A model generated the notes under the pieces. It was not told where the DNA came from. It worked only from the letters and a program-made list of their open reading frames with translations, and searched no databases. The translations under genes were made by a program, and so were the position numbers. From Imperialibacter sp. EC-SDR9 (GTDB taxonomy: Bacteria; Bacteroidota; Bacteroidia; Cytophagales; Cyclobacteriaceae), in NCBI RefSeq assembly GCF_902498805.1, contig NZ_LR701584.1, positions 62,001 to 126,000 of the forward strand: a stretch of DNA of 64,000 nt. The letters are read 5' to 3'. This document shows positions 33,406 through 43,097 of the stretch, piece after piece (within the stretch, counting starts at the first letter, position 1; every line of letters starts with the position of its first letter).

Positions 33406-36400
33406 ATGACATTCCTACTGAACACCCGCAGGTTGTGGCCTGCTTTTTTTCTGACCTTGCTACTCGTCGGCTGTACCGAAGAGCTGCCTAAAGAAACGCC
33501 ACTAACGATAAGAGAAGACCAGGCTACTGCCTATAACCGGGCCAAAGAAGTCCGTGAAAACACTTCCCTGGAACTCTATGATGGTATTACCATGAGCCTT
33601 TGGGCCTCCGACTCACTGGCTCCTGACCCTATTGCGATGTCGATAGACGATGAGGGCAATGTATATCTCACCAGAACCAATCGTCAGAAACACTCTGAGT
33701 TCGATATTCGTGGCCACCAGGACTGGATGACCCGTTCCATTGCATTGCAAACCGCAGAGGAACGCCGGGCCTTTTTACATAAGGAATTCGCACCAGAAAA
33801 CAGTGCCAGAAATGAATACCTGCCCGACCTCAACAATGATGGCTCTCATGACTGGAAAGACCTGGCTGTGGAGGAAGAAGAAGTATGGAAGCTCACAGAC
33901 GAAAATGGTGACGGCATTGCCGATGTATCAAAGCGTATCCTGAGCGATTTTCACGACGAAATAACCGACGTAGCCGGAGCACTGCTAGTAAGAAAGAATG
34001 ATGTTTTTGTTGGTGTTGGCCCTGATATGTGGAGGCTTCAAGACACCAATGGCGATGAAGTGCTGGACAAAAAAGAGTCGATAGCGACAGGGTTCGCTGT
34101 ACATATCGGCTTCGGCGGGCACGGAATGTCGGGTGCCATTGAAGGACCAGATGGTCGTATCTACTGGGGCATTGGCGACATTGGCGCCAACTTGACCGCC
34201 AAAGACGGGAGTACTTATAAATATCCCAACCAGGGTGTGATTGTAAGGTCGGATCCTGACGGGAGTAACTTTGAGGTTTTTGCTGCCGGACTTCGCAACA
34301 CGCATGAATTTGTTTTCGATGCCTATGGCAACATCATCAGCTCCGACAACGATGGTGACCACCGTGGTGAAAGTGAAAGGCTTGTACATATAGTAGAAGG
34401 CCATGACGCTGGCTGGAGAGCCAACTGGCAGTATGGAAAATACACCGACCCCCGAAACAACAAGTACCATGTTTGGATGGACGAAAGACTCTTCCAGCCA
34501 CGTTGGGAAGGTCAGGCTGCTTATATCATTCCTCCCATCATGAACTATCACAACGGGCCAACGGGAATGGTGTATAACCCTGGCACGGCACTTGGCTCAG
34601 CCTGGAAAAACCATTTCTTCCTTGTGGAGTTTGTTGGCAACCCAAGCAGGTCTCCTATCTGGTCGTTTACCCTGAAGCCTAAAGGAGCTACTTTCGAATT
34701 GGAGCAGGAGAAGAAACTAGCTTTGGGCATCTTACCAACTGGTATCCGGTTTGGGCCGGATGGCGCACTCTACGCCGCCGACTGGATCAATGGATGGGAC
34801 ACAAAGAACTATGGCAGAGTATGGAAAATAGATGTAACCAGCGACAAGAACGACCTGGCAGCCGCTCGTAAAGAAACCAAAGAGCTGATGGTGCTTGACT
34901 ACGAAAATCAAAGCGAAGACAGGCTGTATGAACTACTTTCTCACGCCGACATGCGTATTCGTCAAAAGGCGCAGTTCGAACTGGTAAATCGGGGGAAAAA
35001 AGGAGCGCAACTATTTAAGAAGGCCATCGATCAAACCGACAACCAACTAGCAAGAGTTCATGGTGTTTGGGGTCTTGGGCAATTGGGAAGACAACGCCTC
35101 GACCATGCAGCGCCGATTGTTGGGTTGCTTGGTGACAGCGACCCTGAAATCGTTGCTCAGGCTGCCAAAATGCTTGGAGATTTAAAGTACGCTGAAGCTG
35201 CCCCTCAGCTTGTAAAACTTTTGAGCAATGACTATCCCAGAGCGAGGTTCTATGCCGCTGAAGCATTGGGCAGAATCAAGTACGAACAGGCTATTCCTGA
35301 CCTAATCAAAATGATTGAGGCCAACAACGATGAAGATATTTACATCAGACATGCAGGCGTACTCGCTCTTAGCCGGATAGGCAAGCAAGAGCCAGTGGTG
35401 GCGTTGGCAAGCAGCTCAAGCAGGGCTTTGCGCATTGCCGCTGTGTTGGTACTAAGAAGGCTTGGCAGCGAAAAAGTAGCCACCTTCCTCAAAGATCAGG
35501 ATGAGTACATTGTAACGGAAGCAGCACGGGCTATCAACGACGACTGGTCGATTGAATCTGCACTGCCAGCTTTGGCAGCAACTCTGGCCGAGACTAGATT
35601 TACCTCCGAGCCTTTGCTTAGAAGGGCCATTAACGCCGCCTTGAGAGTGGGTGGAGACAAAGAGCTGGACATGGTCATTGCCTTTGCACTCAGAGATGGC
35701 GTGGCGCCGGAACTAAAAGCAGAAGCACTTGCGACGCTGGGCACCTGGGCCAATCCATCGGTGATGGACAGAGTAGACGGCCGCTATCGTGGAGAAATCA
35801 AAAGAGACGCTGCACTTGCTCAGGCAAAAGCGAAAGCGAATGCTGGTAAGTTTCTTCAGAGCTCTAACAGTGCCGTGGTGATGGCCGCTGCCAATATGCT
35901 GGCAGAATTACAAGTATCTGACTTTAATGACAAGCTGGCCACTATGATGACAAGCCACCCGCTTCCCGAAGTGAGATCTGCTATGCTCACCAGCCTGGGC
36001 AAGCTTAATTACAGCGACATGGAAGGACTCGTGAAGAAAGGTATGAACGACAAAGAAGGCGAAGTGAGGACAACAGCCCTCAGCCTTTTGAGTGGAATGG
36101 AAATTTCTACAGAAAATCTACCCGGCATCGTCACTCCTATTTTTGCTAAAGGTTCTTTGAAAGAACAACAGGAAATGTTGACAGTGCTGGGTAAAATGTC
36201 CGCTGAAAAGAGCGAGGCAATCTTGTCAGGGCTCATCGACCAGCTTACTGCCAAGAAACTGGACAAGAGCCTGACGCTTGATCTCATAGAGGCATCCGAG
36301 GCAAATGGTTCAGCGGCACTCGCCGCCAAGCTTGAGCCGTTAAAGTCTGATGATGCAAATACCGTGGCCGCATTCCAGGAAACGCTTTATGGCGGTGATT

Positions 36401-36807
36401 CTCGTTTGGGTGGAAGAACATTCTACACCCACCCAGCTGCACAATGTACCCGCTGTCACGTGATCAGAGGCGAAGGCACTACAGTCGGCCCACAGCTTGG
36501 CGGAATAGGCAGTGTGCTGACAAGGGAGCAAATCCTTCAAGCATTGATCGAGCCTGGTGCAAGACTGGCACCTGGGTTTGGTTCCGTGTCTCTGACGTTG
36601 AAAGACGGACAAAAAGTGTCTGGCATTTTGATGGAAGAAACCGACAAAGAGTTGGTGCTAAAAACCTCAGAAGCCGAGCCACTTCACATTCCCACAGCGA
36701 GAATAAGCGAACGCAAAAACTCACCGAGCAGCATGCCACCCATGGGAGGCATTATGACAAAGAGAGAGATCAGGGATGTGGTGGAGTTTTTGGCGAATTT
36801 GAAATAG
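33406..36807 (+). CDS. Large lipoprotein: propeller dehydrogenase-like, HEAT repeats and cytochrome c domain
   Basis: An 1133-residue exported lipoprotein (lipobox LLVGC, Cys23). Residues about 60-480 resemble the membrane-bound dehydrogenase propeller domain (LRNTHEFVFDAYGNIISSDN, GDHRGESERLVHIVEGHDAG, FGPDGALYAADWINGWD). Residues about 500-980 are HEAT-like repeats. The C-terminus is a heme-binding domain with CTRCH at 1014-1018, GPQLGGIG and a distal PSSMPPMGG Met ligand region. Such proteins are typical of Bacteroidota and Planctomycetes polymer-degrading loci. It probably transfers electrons from a sugar-type donor in the periplasm; the substrate is unknown. It is a stand-alone plus-strand gene. 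Confidence 0.85.
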   Translation: MTFLLNTRRLWPAFFLTLLLVGCTEELPKETPLTIREDQATAYNRAKEVRENTSLELYDGITMSLWASDSLAPDPIAMSIDDEGNVYLTRTNRQKHSEFDIRGHQDWMTRSIALQTAEERRAFLHKEFAPENSARNEYLPDLNNDGSHDWKDLAVEEEEVWKLTDENGDGIADVSKRILSDFHDEITDVAGALLVRKNDVFVGVGPDMWRLQDTNGDEVLDKKESIATGFAVHIGFGGHGMSGAIEGPDGRIYWGIGDIGANLTAKDGSTYKYPNQGVIVRSDPDGSNFEVFAAGLRNTHEFVFDAYGNIISSDNDGDHRGESERLVHIVEGHDAGWRANWQYGKYTDPRNNKYHVWMDERLFQPRWEGQAAYIIPPIMNYHNGPTGMVYNPGTALGSAWKNHFFLVEFVGNPSRSPIWSFTLKPKGATFELEQEKKLALGILPTGIRFGPDGALYAADWINGWDTKNYGRVWKIDVTSDKNDLAAARKETKELMVLDYENQSEDRLYELLSHADMRIRQKAQFELVNRGKKGAQLFKKAIDQTDNQLARVHGVWGLGQLGRQRLDHAAPIVGLLGDSDPEIVAQAAKMLGDLKYAEAAPQLVKLLSNDYPRARFYAAEALGRIKYEQAIPDLIKMIEANNDEDIYIRHAGVLALSRIGKQEPVVALASSSSRALRIAAVLVLRRLGSEKVATFLKDQDEYIVTEAARAINDDWSIESALPALAATLAETRFTSEPLLRRAINAALRVGGDKELDMVIAFALRDGVAPELKAEALATLGTWANPSVMDRVDGRYRGEIKRDAALAQAKAKANAGKFLQSSNSAVVMAAANMLAELQVSDFNDKLATMMTSHPLPEVRSAMLTSLGKLNYSDMEGLVKKGMNDKEGEVRTTALSLLSGMEISTENLPGIVTPIFAKGSLKEQQEMLTVLGKMSAEKSEAILSGLIDQLTAKKLDKSLTLDLIEASEANGSAALAAKLEPLKSDDANTVAAFQETLYGGDSRLGGRTFYTHPAAQCTRCHVIRGEGTTVGPQLGGIGSVLTREQILQALIEPGARLAPGFGSVSLTLKDGQKVSGILMEETDKELVLKTSEAEPLHIPTARISERKNSPSSMPPMGGIMTKREIRDVVEFLANLK

Positions 36808-36833
36808 ATAATTTTAAGTTTCACTTAAAACAG

Positions 36834-36873
36834 AAATCCCCTGTCGAAATATGGTTCGATAGGGGATTTTTCA
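36834..36873 (+). terminator. Strong intrinsic terminator
   Basis: A 15-base stem, AAATCCCCTGTCGAA paired with TTCGATAGGGGATTT (one mismatch), encloses ATATGG and is followed by a T-rich run. It begins 27 bases after the stop of the cytochrome-type gene. A smaller perfect inverted repeat TTTTAAGT-TTC-ACTTAAAA at 36812-36830 precedes it. Because the stem is flanked by A and T runs it could act in both directions, also for the convergent gene ending at 36912. Confidence 0.85.
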
Positions 36874-36911
36874 TTTAAGGCACCTTGCAAAATTTCGTCA
36901 ACGCACCACAC

Positions 36912-37358
36912 TCATGTTGGAAGAATAGCCTGGCGAATCCGTGACATCGGTTTCAGATCAGGAATTTCCCAACTCACCCTTGCTTCTCTGCTCATTAGTA
37001 ATTCTTTTGTATAGAACCCGAGCAGAAAATCCTTATGGATAATGTTGGTGGAGGCTAATTCACCAAGGAAATTTTCAAAACCAATATCTTCTACAAATTC
37101 TAGGTGATATTGCATAATGGCCTGAATGTAAAACTCAGTAGTCGTTTCGTGGTACCCTTCCTCTTCTGTATTCTTACCGCCATTGCTGACATTGTATTTT
37201 TTTATTCCGTCTTTGATGAGCTTTCTGGCTTCTACTACCGGATGATGATAGATATACCATGTGGCCATTACGAAGTGAGCTAAGTGGCTCCAATCAGCCG
37301 GTGGCAATGTGCAAGTTTCAAATCCTTTTACCAGTTGTTGTGCTTCCCTGTAGGTCAT
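36912..37358 (-). CDS. Unknown conserved-looking cytoplasmic protein, 148 residues
   Basis: I do not recognise the family. The protein is soluble and largely helical, with aromatic and His-rich stretches WSHLAHFVMATWYIYHHP near residues 23-40 and TEFYIQAIMQYHLEFVED near 72-89. It starts 2 bases after the end of the Lrp-family regulator gene, so the two are co-transcribed. A metal- or ligand-binding protein under Lrp control is possible but not shown by the sequence. Confidence 0.75.
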   Translation of the reverse strand: MTYREAQQLVKGFETCTLPPADWSHLAHFVMATWYIYHHPVVEARKLIKDGIKKYNVSNGGKNTEEEGYHETTTEFYIQAIMQYHLEFVEDIGFENFLGELASTNIIHKDFLLGFYTKELLMSREARVSWEIPDLKPMSRIRQAILPT

Positions 37359-37360
37359 AT

Positions 37361-37807
37361 CTATTTTGATCTGATATTAATATCCTCCTTGTATGTGCTC
37401 ATCACAATCGTAGTACTTGTCCGAGTCACAGCCGGGCTTCCTTTGATCTTATTAGAAAGCAACTCCTCCAGCTCGCCTGTATCTTTCACCAGCACCTTCA
37501 ACAGCAAGTCATAGTCTCCAGCAATATGGTGGCACTCCAATACCTCCGGCAACTCGGTAAGGTACAGTCTGGCTTTTGAGGCTCCTGCATGCTCCAGCCA
37601 CACCTGCACAAAAGCAAGCAGTTTAAGCCCCAACATCTCGCTATTGAACCTTACGGTATACTGCTCAATCACGCCCGACTTATCAAGCTTGCGCAGCCGC
37701 TCCGTCACCGCCGGCAGCGACAAATGAATCTTCCGGGCAATGTCTGCACCAGATATTCTGGAGTTGGTGGCCAACTCGTCAAGTATCTTAAAATCTGTAT
37801 TGTCCAT
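37361..37807 (-). CDS. Lrp/AsnC-family transcriptional regulator
   Basis: A 148-residue regulator: N-terminal helix-turn-helix (FKILDELATNSRISGADIARKIHLSLPAVTERLRKL, residues 5-40) and a C-terminal RAM ligand-binding domain (VLECHHIAGDYDLLLKVLVKD near 95-115 with the typical GDYD turn). Such proteins respond to amino acids. It is divergent from the GH2 gene and could control both its downstream partner and that gene. Confidence 0.93.
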   Translation of the reverse strand: MDNTDFKILDELATNSRISGADIARKIHLSLPAVTERLRKLDKSGVIEQYTVRFNSEMLGLKLLAFVQVWLEHAGASKARLYLTELPEVLECHHIAGDYDLLLKVLVKDTGELEELLSNKIKGSPAVTRTSTTIVMSTYKEDINIRSK

Positions 37808-37822
37808 TGCTGTTGTTCGTTA

Positions 37823-37830
37823 CAAAGTTA
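37823..37830 (-). promoter_or_regulatory. Possible -7 element of the Lrp-family gene
   Basis: TAACTTTG on the minus strand, 16 bases before the ATG, matches TAnnTTTG. No TTG lies at 17-23 bases further upstream, so the promoter is incomplete as judged by eye. The surrounding 37831-37930 is very AT-rich. Confidence 0.3.
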
Positions 37831-38069
37831 ATTTTCAATTTACTATATAAGTATTTTCGTAACAAATAACAGCTATTATTAAAAATATAGTCAATAGTAC
37901 TTAACTATATTTAGCAGTGAGTTCTTGTGCTAGCTCAAAAGACTAACTTTATTTTGTACGAAACCATTATTGTATTGCTTTGGATTCTCCACGCTGCGAT
38001 CCACTTTTCATTTGTAAAAAGGCCGCTTTAAACATAGATTTAGGGTTCAACACTTTTACCTACTCGTTT

Positions 38070-40808
38070 ATGAAATCCTTATTGCTTACCTGCCTCAGTA
38101 CCCTAGTTTCGCTCTTCGCTTTTTCGCAGATGATTCCGCTTCCGGAGCATCCCAGACCCGACTTTGAAAGAGCCGATTGGAAAAATCTCAATGGCATATG
38201 GGAATTCAAGTTTGATGCAAACAATGAAGGCTTGAACGCAAACTGGAGTGCGGGTAGTACCGCATTTGATAAAACCATCCTTGTTCCATTTCCATGGGGC
38301 TCCACCCTCTCCGGCGTAAAAGACGAAACGGACATCGCCTGGTATAAAAGAGAAATCACTATCGACCCAAGTTGGGAGGGCAAAAAAACCTTCGTGACCA
38401 TTGGTGCCTCCGACTGGGAGACCACTGTTTGGCTTGATGGGCAAAAGCTTGGCAGTCATCAGGGTGGCTATACTCCATTTTCGTTTGACCTAACACCTTA
38501 TGTCAAGTACGGGGAAACTCAAAAGCTCGTCATCAGAGTAGATGATATCCGCCGAGACTTTACGTTGTATGGCAAGCAAGGCTATGGCAATGCCAGAGGT
38601 CTATGGCAAACCGTTTACCTGGAGGCCAGAGGGAACAACTACCTGGAAGCCGTTCATTTCACCCCCGACATTGACAACAGCAAAGTGGACGTAACAGCCT
38701 ATTTGCCAGAGGAAGCAGCGAAGGATCTCAAAGTAACGGTCACAATTAAAGGTACACCAACGCCGATCTCACAGGAAGCGACTATCACAAAAGGAAAAAA
38801 CAAGGTGCGGTTCAGTATTAATATACCGAACGCTCACCTTTGGAGCCTTGAGGATCCCTTCCTTTACACTGCTGAAGCAACGCTGGGAGATGACGCAGTG
38901 AGCACATACTTTGGTATGCGCAAAATTTCCGTAGTGAACCTCCCGGGTACCGACTATCCATACATTGCTCTTAACAACAACCCAATCTACGTTCAGCTTA
39001 CTTTGGATCAATCTTATCACCCCGATGGCTTCTATACTTTCCCTTCTGACCAGTTTATGCGGGAAGAAATTGAGCGAAGCAAATCCATTGGACTGAACGG
39101 CATCCGTGTCCATATCAAAGCCGAGGTGCCCCGCAAATTGTACTGGGCCGATAAGCTAGGCCTGCTGGTGATGGCCGACTTACCTAATAGCTGGGGCGAG
39201 CCGGAAGAGAAAATGCAAGCTGAAGCAGAATTCACTCTTCGGGAAATGATCAAAAGAGACTACAACCATCCAGCGATTTTTTCATGGATTGTTTTCAACG
39301 AAACATGGGGCCTGAGAACCGCTGTGGAGGTCAATGGCAAAAAGGAGAACAAGTACCTGCCCAGAACACAAAACTGGGTCGCCTCCATGTATTACCTGAC
39401 CAAGTCGCTGGACGGAAGTCGATTGGTAGAAGACAACTCCATCTGCTGCGGAGCAGGTCACACAGAAACGGACATCAACTCCTGGCATAGCTACCTTCCC
39501 GGCTGGGAATGGGAGGCTTTTATGGCCAATCTGGAGAAAAATACCTATCCGGGCAGCACTTACGACTTTGAAGACGGTTTCAAGCAAAGCAATCAGCCCA
39601 ATATCAATTCGGAGTGCGGCAATGTGTGGGGCTACGATGGCAGCACCGGAGACGTGGACTGGACGTGGGACTACCACCGCATGATGAACACCTTCCGCAA
39701 ATACCCATTTATGTCAGGCTGGCTGTATACCGAGCACCATGATGTGATCAACGAGTGGAACGGCTACTGGCGCTTCGACAGGACGGAAAAGAAAACCGGG
39801 CTAGGCGACATAGTTGCAGGAATGACCACTAACGACTTTCATTCCCTGGTTTACCTTTCTACTGGCAATGAAATCAGCAAAACGGTAAAGGGCGGAGAAA
39901 CAATCAGCGTGCCACTTTACCTTTCTTCAATGAGCAGTGCGGAAATGGGCAGCCAGCTAAAGATAGTGTACGAGCTGACTCACACCAACTACCTCGGCGA
40001 AACGTCAACCATCAAACAAGGCAGCCAATTGACAGACTATAAGCCATATATTCAATCGACACCAACCCCAATAGAAGTGACAATGCCTTCAATAGCTGGC
40101 TTGTCTATCCTCAAGTTGAGACTGGAAGACATGAGTGGCAAAGTGGTGCACCGCAATTTTACGACCTTTGAAGTAACTGGAACCGACAAGGTGGCAAAAA
40201 CGGAGGTGATCAGTGTTGCTCCGGCTTCTTTCACCAAAGCGGAGTGGAGCGAAAAACAATGGACTGTACTGGATGGGTTAAAGGTAAATGGTGCCGGAAA
40301 GGGCAGCTTCGAATACACTTTTGACCTGAGCGGTGCTGAAACAACGAAAGCAAAAGAAGCTTACTTTTTGGTAGAAATATCTGCCAAGGAGCTTTTCGCC
40401 AAGGACAAGGAAAAATTCGAGGCGGGTAAAGACTATATGCTGGGTGCCAGAGCTGAGCCGAGCGCCAACCCCAACTCCTACCCTATGACAGACGAGACCA
40501 TGTTCCCGTCTACCGTCTCTATTTGGGTAAACGGCACCAAAGTGCAAACTACTACCCTTATCGATGATCCAGCCGATCACAGAGGCATTTTGAGTTGGCA
40601 CCATCAGTTGCAGGATAAAAAACTGAGAGAAGCAGGCTCTTATGGCTACCTCACTAAAGTGCCTGTTTCAAAGAGAATGCTAAAAGATGCTGCAACTACG
40701 GGAAAGCTAATCGTTGAAATAAGAACAGAAGGCGAGGGTGGAGTGGCCGTTTATGGCAAGTCATTTGGGAGGTATGCAGTGGATCCGTCAATTGTTTTGA
40801 CGTATTGA
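38070..40808 (+). CDS. Secreted glycoside hydrolase family 2 protein
   Basis: A 912-residue enzyme with signal peptide MKSLLLTCLSTLVSLFAFSQ. The sugar-binding jelly-roll domain includes WYKREITIDPSWEGKKTF and YGNARGLWQTVYLEA. The catalytic barrel has the acid/base Glu411 in SWIVFNETWGL and the nucleophile Glu515 in INSECGNVWG. I start at the Met of the signal peptide, not 30 codons earlier. GH2 includes beta-galactosidase, beta-mannosidase and beta-glucuronidase; which one is not clear. Residues after about 620 form an extra C-terminal region with beta-sandwich character. Probably periplasmic. Confidence 0.9.
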   Translation: MKSLLLTCLSTLVSLFAFSQMIPLPEHPRPDFERADWKNLNGIWEFKFDANNEGLNANWSAGSTAFDKTILVPFPWGSTLSGVKDETDIAWYKREITIDPSWEGKKTFVTIGASDWETTVWLDGQKLGSHQGGYTPFSFDLTPYVKYGETQKLVIRVDDIRRDFTLYGKQGYGNARGLWQTVYLEARGNNYLEAVHFTPDIDNSKVDVTAYLPEEAAKDLKVTVTIKGTPTPISQEATITKGKNKVRFSINIPNAHLWSLEDPFLYTAEATLGDDAVSTYFGMRKISVVNLPGTDYPYIALNNNPIYVQLTLDQSYHPDGFYTFPSDQFMREEIERSKSIGLNGIRVHIKAEVPRKLYWADKLGLLVMADLPNSWGEPEEKMQAEAEFTLREMIKRDYNHPAIFSWIVFNETWGLRTAVEVNGKKENKYLPRTQNWVASMYYLTKSLDGSRLVEDNSICCGAGHTETDINSWHSYLPGWEWEAFMANLEKNTYPGSTYDFEDGFKQSNQPNINSECGNVWGYDGSTGDVDWTWDYHRMMNTFRKYPFMSGWLYTEHHDVINEWNGYWRFDRTEKKTGLGDIVAGMTTNDFHSLVYLSTGNEISKTVKGGETISVPLYLSSMSSAEMGSQLKIVYELTHTNYLGETSTIKQGSQLTDYKPYIQSTPTPIEVTMPSIAGLSILKLRLEDMSGKVVHRNFTTFEVTGTDKVAKTEVISVAPASFTKAEWSEKQWTVLDGLKVNGAGKGSFEYTFDLSGAETTKAKEAYFLVEISAKELFAKDKEKFEAGKDYMLGARAEPSANPNSYPMTDETMFPSTVSIWVNGTKVQTTTLIDDPADHRGILSWHHQLQDKKLREAGSYGYLTKVPVSKRMLKDAATTGKLIVEIRTEGEGGVAVYGKSFGRYAVDPSIVLTY

Positions 40809-40934
40809 GGGCTGAAACGATATTTTAACACAACTTGAATGTGTGGTCGAATTAATCATTTCCTGTCTTTACTAGGATTCCTTGGATGAAAGGATTTTAG
40901 GATTTTCGAGTAAGGTCAGGAAATGCTTCGATAG

Positions 40935-41327
40935 TTACTGCTTAGCCTTAACATCTGGGTGTTTGGTATTATAGATTCTCTTATATTGAAGGCTGCGGCT
41001 ACCAAAATTGATTAAGAGACCAACAGGTAAATTGTAAGCTTCCAGGTAGTTTCTGCATTGGTTAAGATGATTATCGTTCAAGTCGATCACCGCTTTCAAC
41101 TCAACCATGATCTTATCTTCAACGAAAAAGTCCACTCTGCGAGTCCCAATATCAATTCCTTCATAATAGATGGTCATTTCCATCTCTCTTGCATACCCAA
41201 GACCTTGCTTTTCCATTTCGATTGCAAGTGCTCTTTGGTATATTACCTCTTGAAAACCGTTTCCTAGAAAGGTATGTACCTTCATTGCGCACCCAATTAT
41301 CCGATGTGTGAGTTCTTCGTAAATCAT
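40935..41327 (-). CDS. GxxExxY-family protein
   Basis: A 130-residue protein of the GxxExxY family, common in Bacteroidota. The name-giving motif is GNGFQEVIYQRAL near residues 22-34 (GFQEVIY), and GTRRVDFFVEDKIMVELKAV near 61-80 carries the D...ELKA arrangement seen in PD-(D/E)XK nuclease-like folds. No function is established. It lies alone between the GH2 and adenine deaminase genes on the opposite strand. Confidence 0.9.
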   Translation of the reverse strand: MIYEELTHRIIGCAMKVHTFLGNGFQEVIYQRALAIEMEKQGLGYAREMEMTIYYEGIDIGTRRVDFFVEDKIMVELKAVIDLNDNHLNQCRNYLEAYNLPVGLLINFGSRSLQYKRIYNTKHPDVKAKQ

Positions 41328-41419
41328 GGCTTCTGATAAAGTTTGGATTCAAATAATTTCAGGTAACTAAAATACTAATCTTATCATCTTTCAATCCTAT
41401 AAATCCAAGTAGAGACAAA

Positions 41420-43033
41420 ATGGAAGGCCAAATAATTGACATTGAGAACAAAAGAATTTACCCCGGCAGACTCACCATAGAAGCAGGAGTCATAAAAAGC
41501 GTTGACGAGTTAAAAGACGCTCCGCCAAGGTTCATTCTTCCCGGCTTTGTAGATGCGCATGTGCACATTGAAAGCTCAATGCTGGTGCCGTCCGAATTTG
41601 CGAAGCTGGCCGTAACACATGGCACAGTCGCCACAGTATCCGATCCCCACGAGATTGGCAATGTGCTGGGCGTGGCGGGCGTTGAGTTCATGATTGAAAA
41701 TGCCAAAACCGTTCCCCTGAAGTTCAACTTCGGAGCCCCCTCCTGCGTGCCTGCCACTCCGTTTGAAACAGCTGGATCCATTATTACGGCTAAGGATATT
41801 GATTATCTGCTTTCTAAACCTGAGATCAAATACCTTGCTGAAATGATGAACTGGCCGGGGGTGCTGCATCGGGATGCACTGGTGATGGACAAAGTCAAAG
41901 TAGCGCAGAAGCATGGCAAACCTGTAGACGGCCATGCTCCAGGACTCAAAGGAGAGCAAGCCGCCAACTACGTCGCCGCCGGTATCAGCACCGACCATGA
42001 GTGCTTCACTATCGAAGAAGCCCTGGACAAACTGAAACACGGCATGAAAATCCTTATCCGGGAAGGTAGTGCAGCCAAAAACTTTGAGGCGTTAATCCCG
42101 CTAATGAAGGATCACGCCAGCCAGCTGATGTTCTGCTCCGACGATAAGCACCCTGACAACCTCATCGAAGGGCATATCAATCAACTCGTCGTGCGAGCCC
42201 TGAAAAAAGGGCATGACCTTTTCGATGTGCTGGCAGCAGCATGCATCAACCCTGTCAAACACTACGGGCTAAATGTAGGTTTGCTGGAAGAAGGCGACCC
42301 TGCGGATTTTATTGTGGTAGGCAGCATCGAAAACTTTGGTGTTCTGGAAACCTGGATCGACGGGCAAAAAGTAGCCGAACATGGAAAGGCCCTTTTCGGC
42401 ACCAAACCTTGCACGCCCATCAATCAGTTCAATTGTCAGCCAAAGAAACCAAATGACTTCCACCTCAAAGTAGGTGGTTCGCAGGTAAGAGTCATCGATG
42501 CCCTCGACGGCCAGTTAATCACAAAAGAAAGCTGGTTTGATTCAAGCCTGCTGGATTCAGACTCACAAACTTCTGTCGAACATGATGTCTTGAAATTTGC
42601 CGTCATCAACCGTTACAGCGATCAGCCACCAGCCATCGCCTACATCCGTAACTTTGGATTGAAGCAAGGCGCCGTTGCCTCCACCGTCGGGCACGACTCG
42701 CACAATGTCCTGGCCATCGGCGTATCCAACGAAGCTATCTGCGAAGCAGTCAACCTATTGGTTGAGAACAAAGGCGGAGTAGCTGCTATTGGAAAGGGAA
42801 AGCAAAAGGTGCTACCATTACCGGTGGCCGGATTGATGGCGGTCGAAGACGGCTATACCGTGGGAAGGAAATACCAGGAAATAGACCTGCTGGCCAAGGA
42901 ATTGGGCTCTACACTCAACGCCCCATTCATGACCCTGTCGTTTATGGCGTTGCTGGTAATCCCTGCATTGAAGCTAAGCGATAAAGGTCTCTTCGATGGC
43001 GGGAGTTTCAATTTCGTGGAGCTGTTTCAGTAA
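41420..43033 (+). CDS. ade: Adenine deaminase
   Basis: A 537-residue metal-dependent amidohydrolase. FVDAHVHIESSML near residues 43-55 holds the HxH metal site, THGTVATVSDPHEIGNVLG near 69-87, GHAPGLKG near 171, STDHECFTIEEALDKL near 190 and MFCSDDKHPDNL near 236 complete the Ade pattern. The C-terminal block GHDSHNVLAIGVSNEA is the second Ade domain. It deaminates adenine to hypoxanthine in purine salvage. Length is normal for the family. Confidence 0.96.
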   Translation: MEGQIIDIENKRIYPGRLTIEAGVIKSVDELKDAPPRFILPGFVDAHVHIESSMLVPSEFAKLAVTHGTVATVSDPHEIGNVLGVAGVEFMIENAKTVPLKFNFGAPSCVPATPFETAGSIITAKDIDYLLSKPEIKYLAEMMNWPGVLHRDALVMDKVKVAQKHGKPVDGHAPGLKGEQAANYVAAGISTDHECFTIEEALDKLKHGMKILIREGSAAKNFEALIPLMKDHASQLMFCSDDKHPDNLIEGHINQLVVRALKKGHDLFDVLAAACINPVKHYGLNVGLLEEGDPADFIVVGSIENFGVLETWIDGQKVAEHGKALFGTKPCTPINQFNCQPKKPNDFHLKVGGSQVRVIDALDGQLITKESWFDSSLLDSDSQTSVEHDVLKFAVINRYSDQPPAIAYIRNFGLKQGAVASTVGHDSHNVLAIGVSNEAICEAVNLLVENKGGVAAIGKGKQKVLPLPVAGLMAVEDGYTVGRKYQEIDLLAKELGSTLNAPFMTLSFMALLVIPALKLSDKGLFDGGSFNFVELFQ

Positions 43034-43097
43034 CAATATCTTACTTAACCCATTGACTATTAGCTGTATTCTTTGGAAATTCCTAAAAAAGACACCC

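Noticed and set aside
36444-36878. 144-codon plus-strand frame at the end of the cytochrome-type gene
   Set aside because: It is an out-of-frame shadow of the heme-domain coding sequence.
37930-38069. Promoter of the GH2 gene
   Set aside because: Sequences such as TATTTTG and GCTTTGG are near the TAnnTTTG pattern, but none fits with a partner at the right distance.
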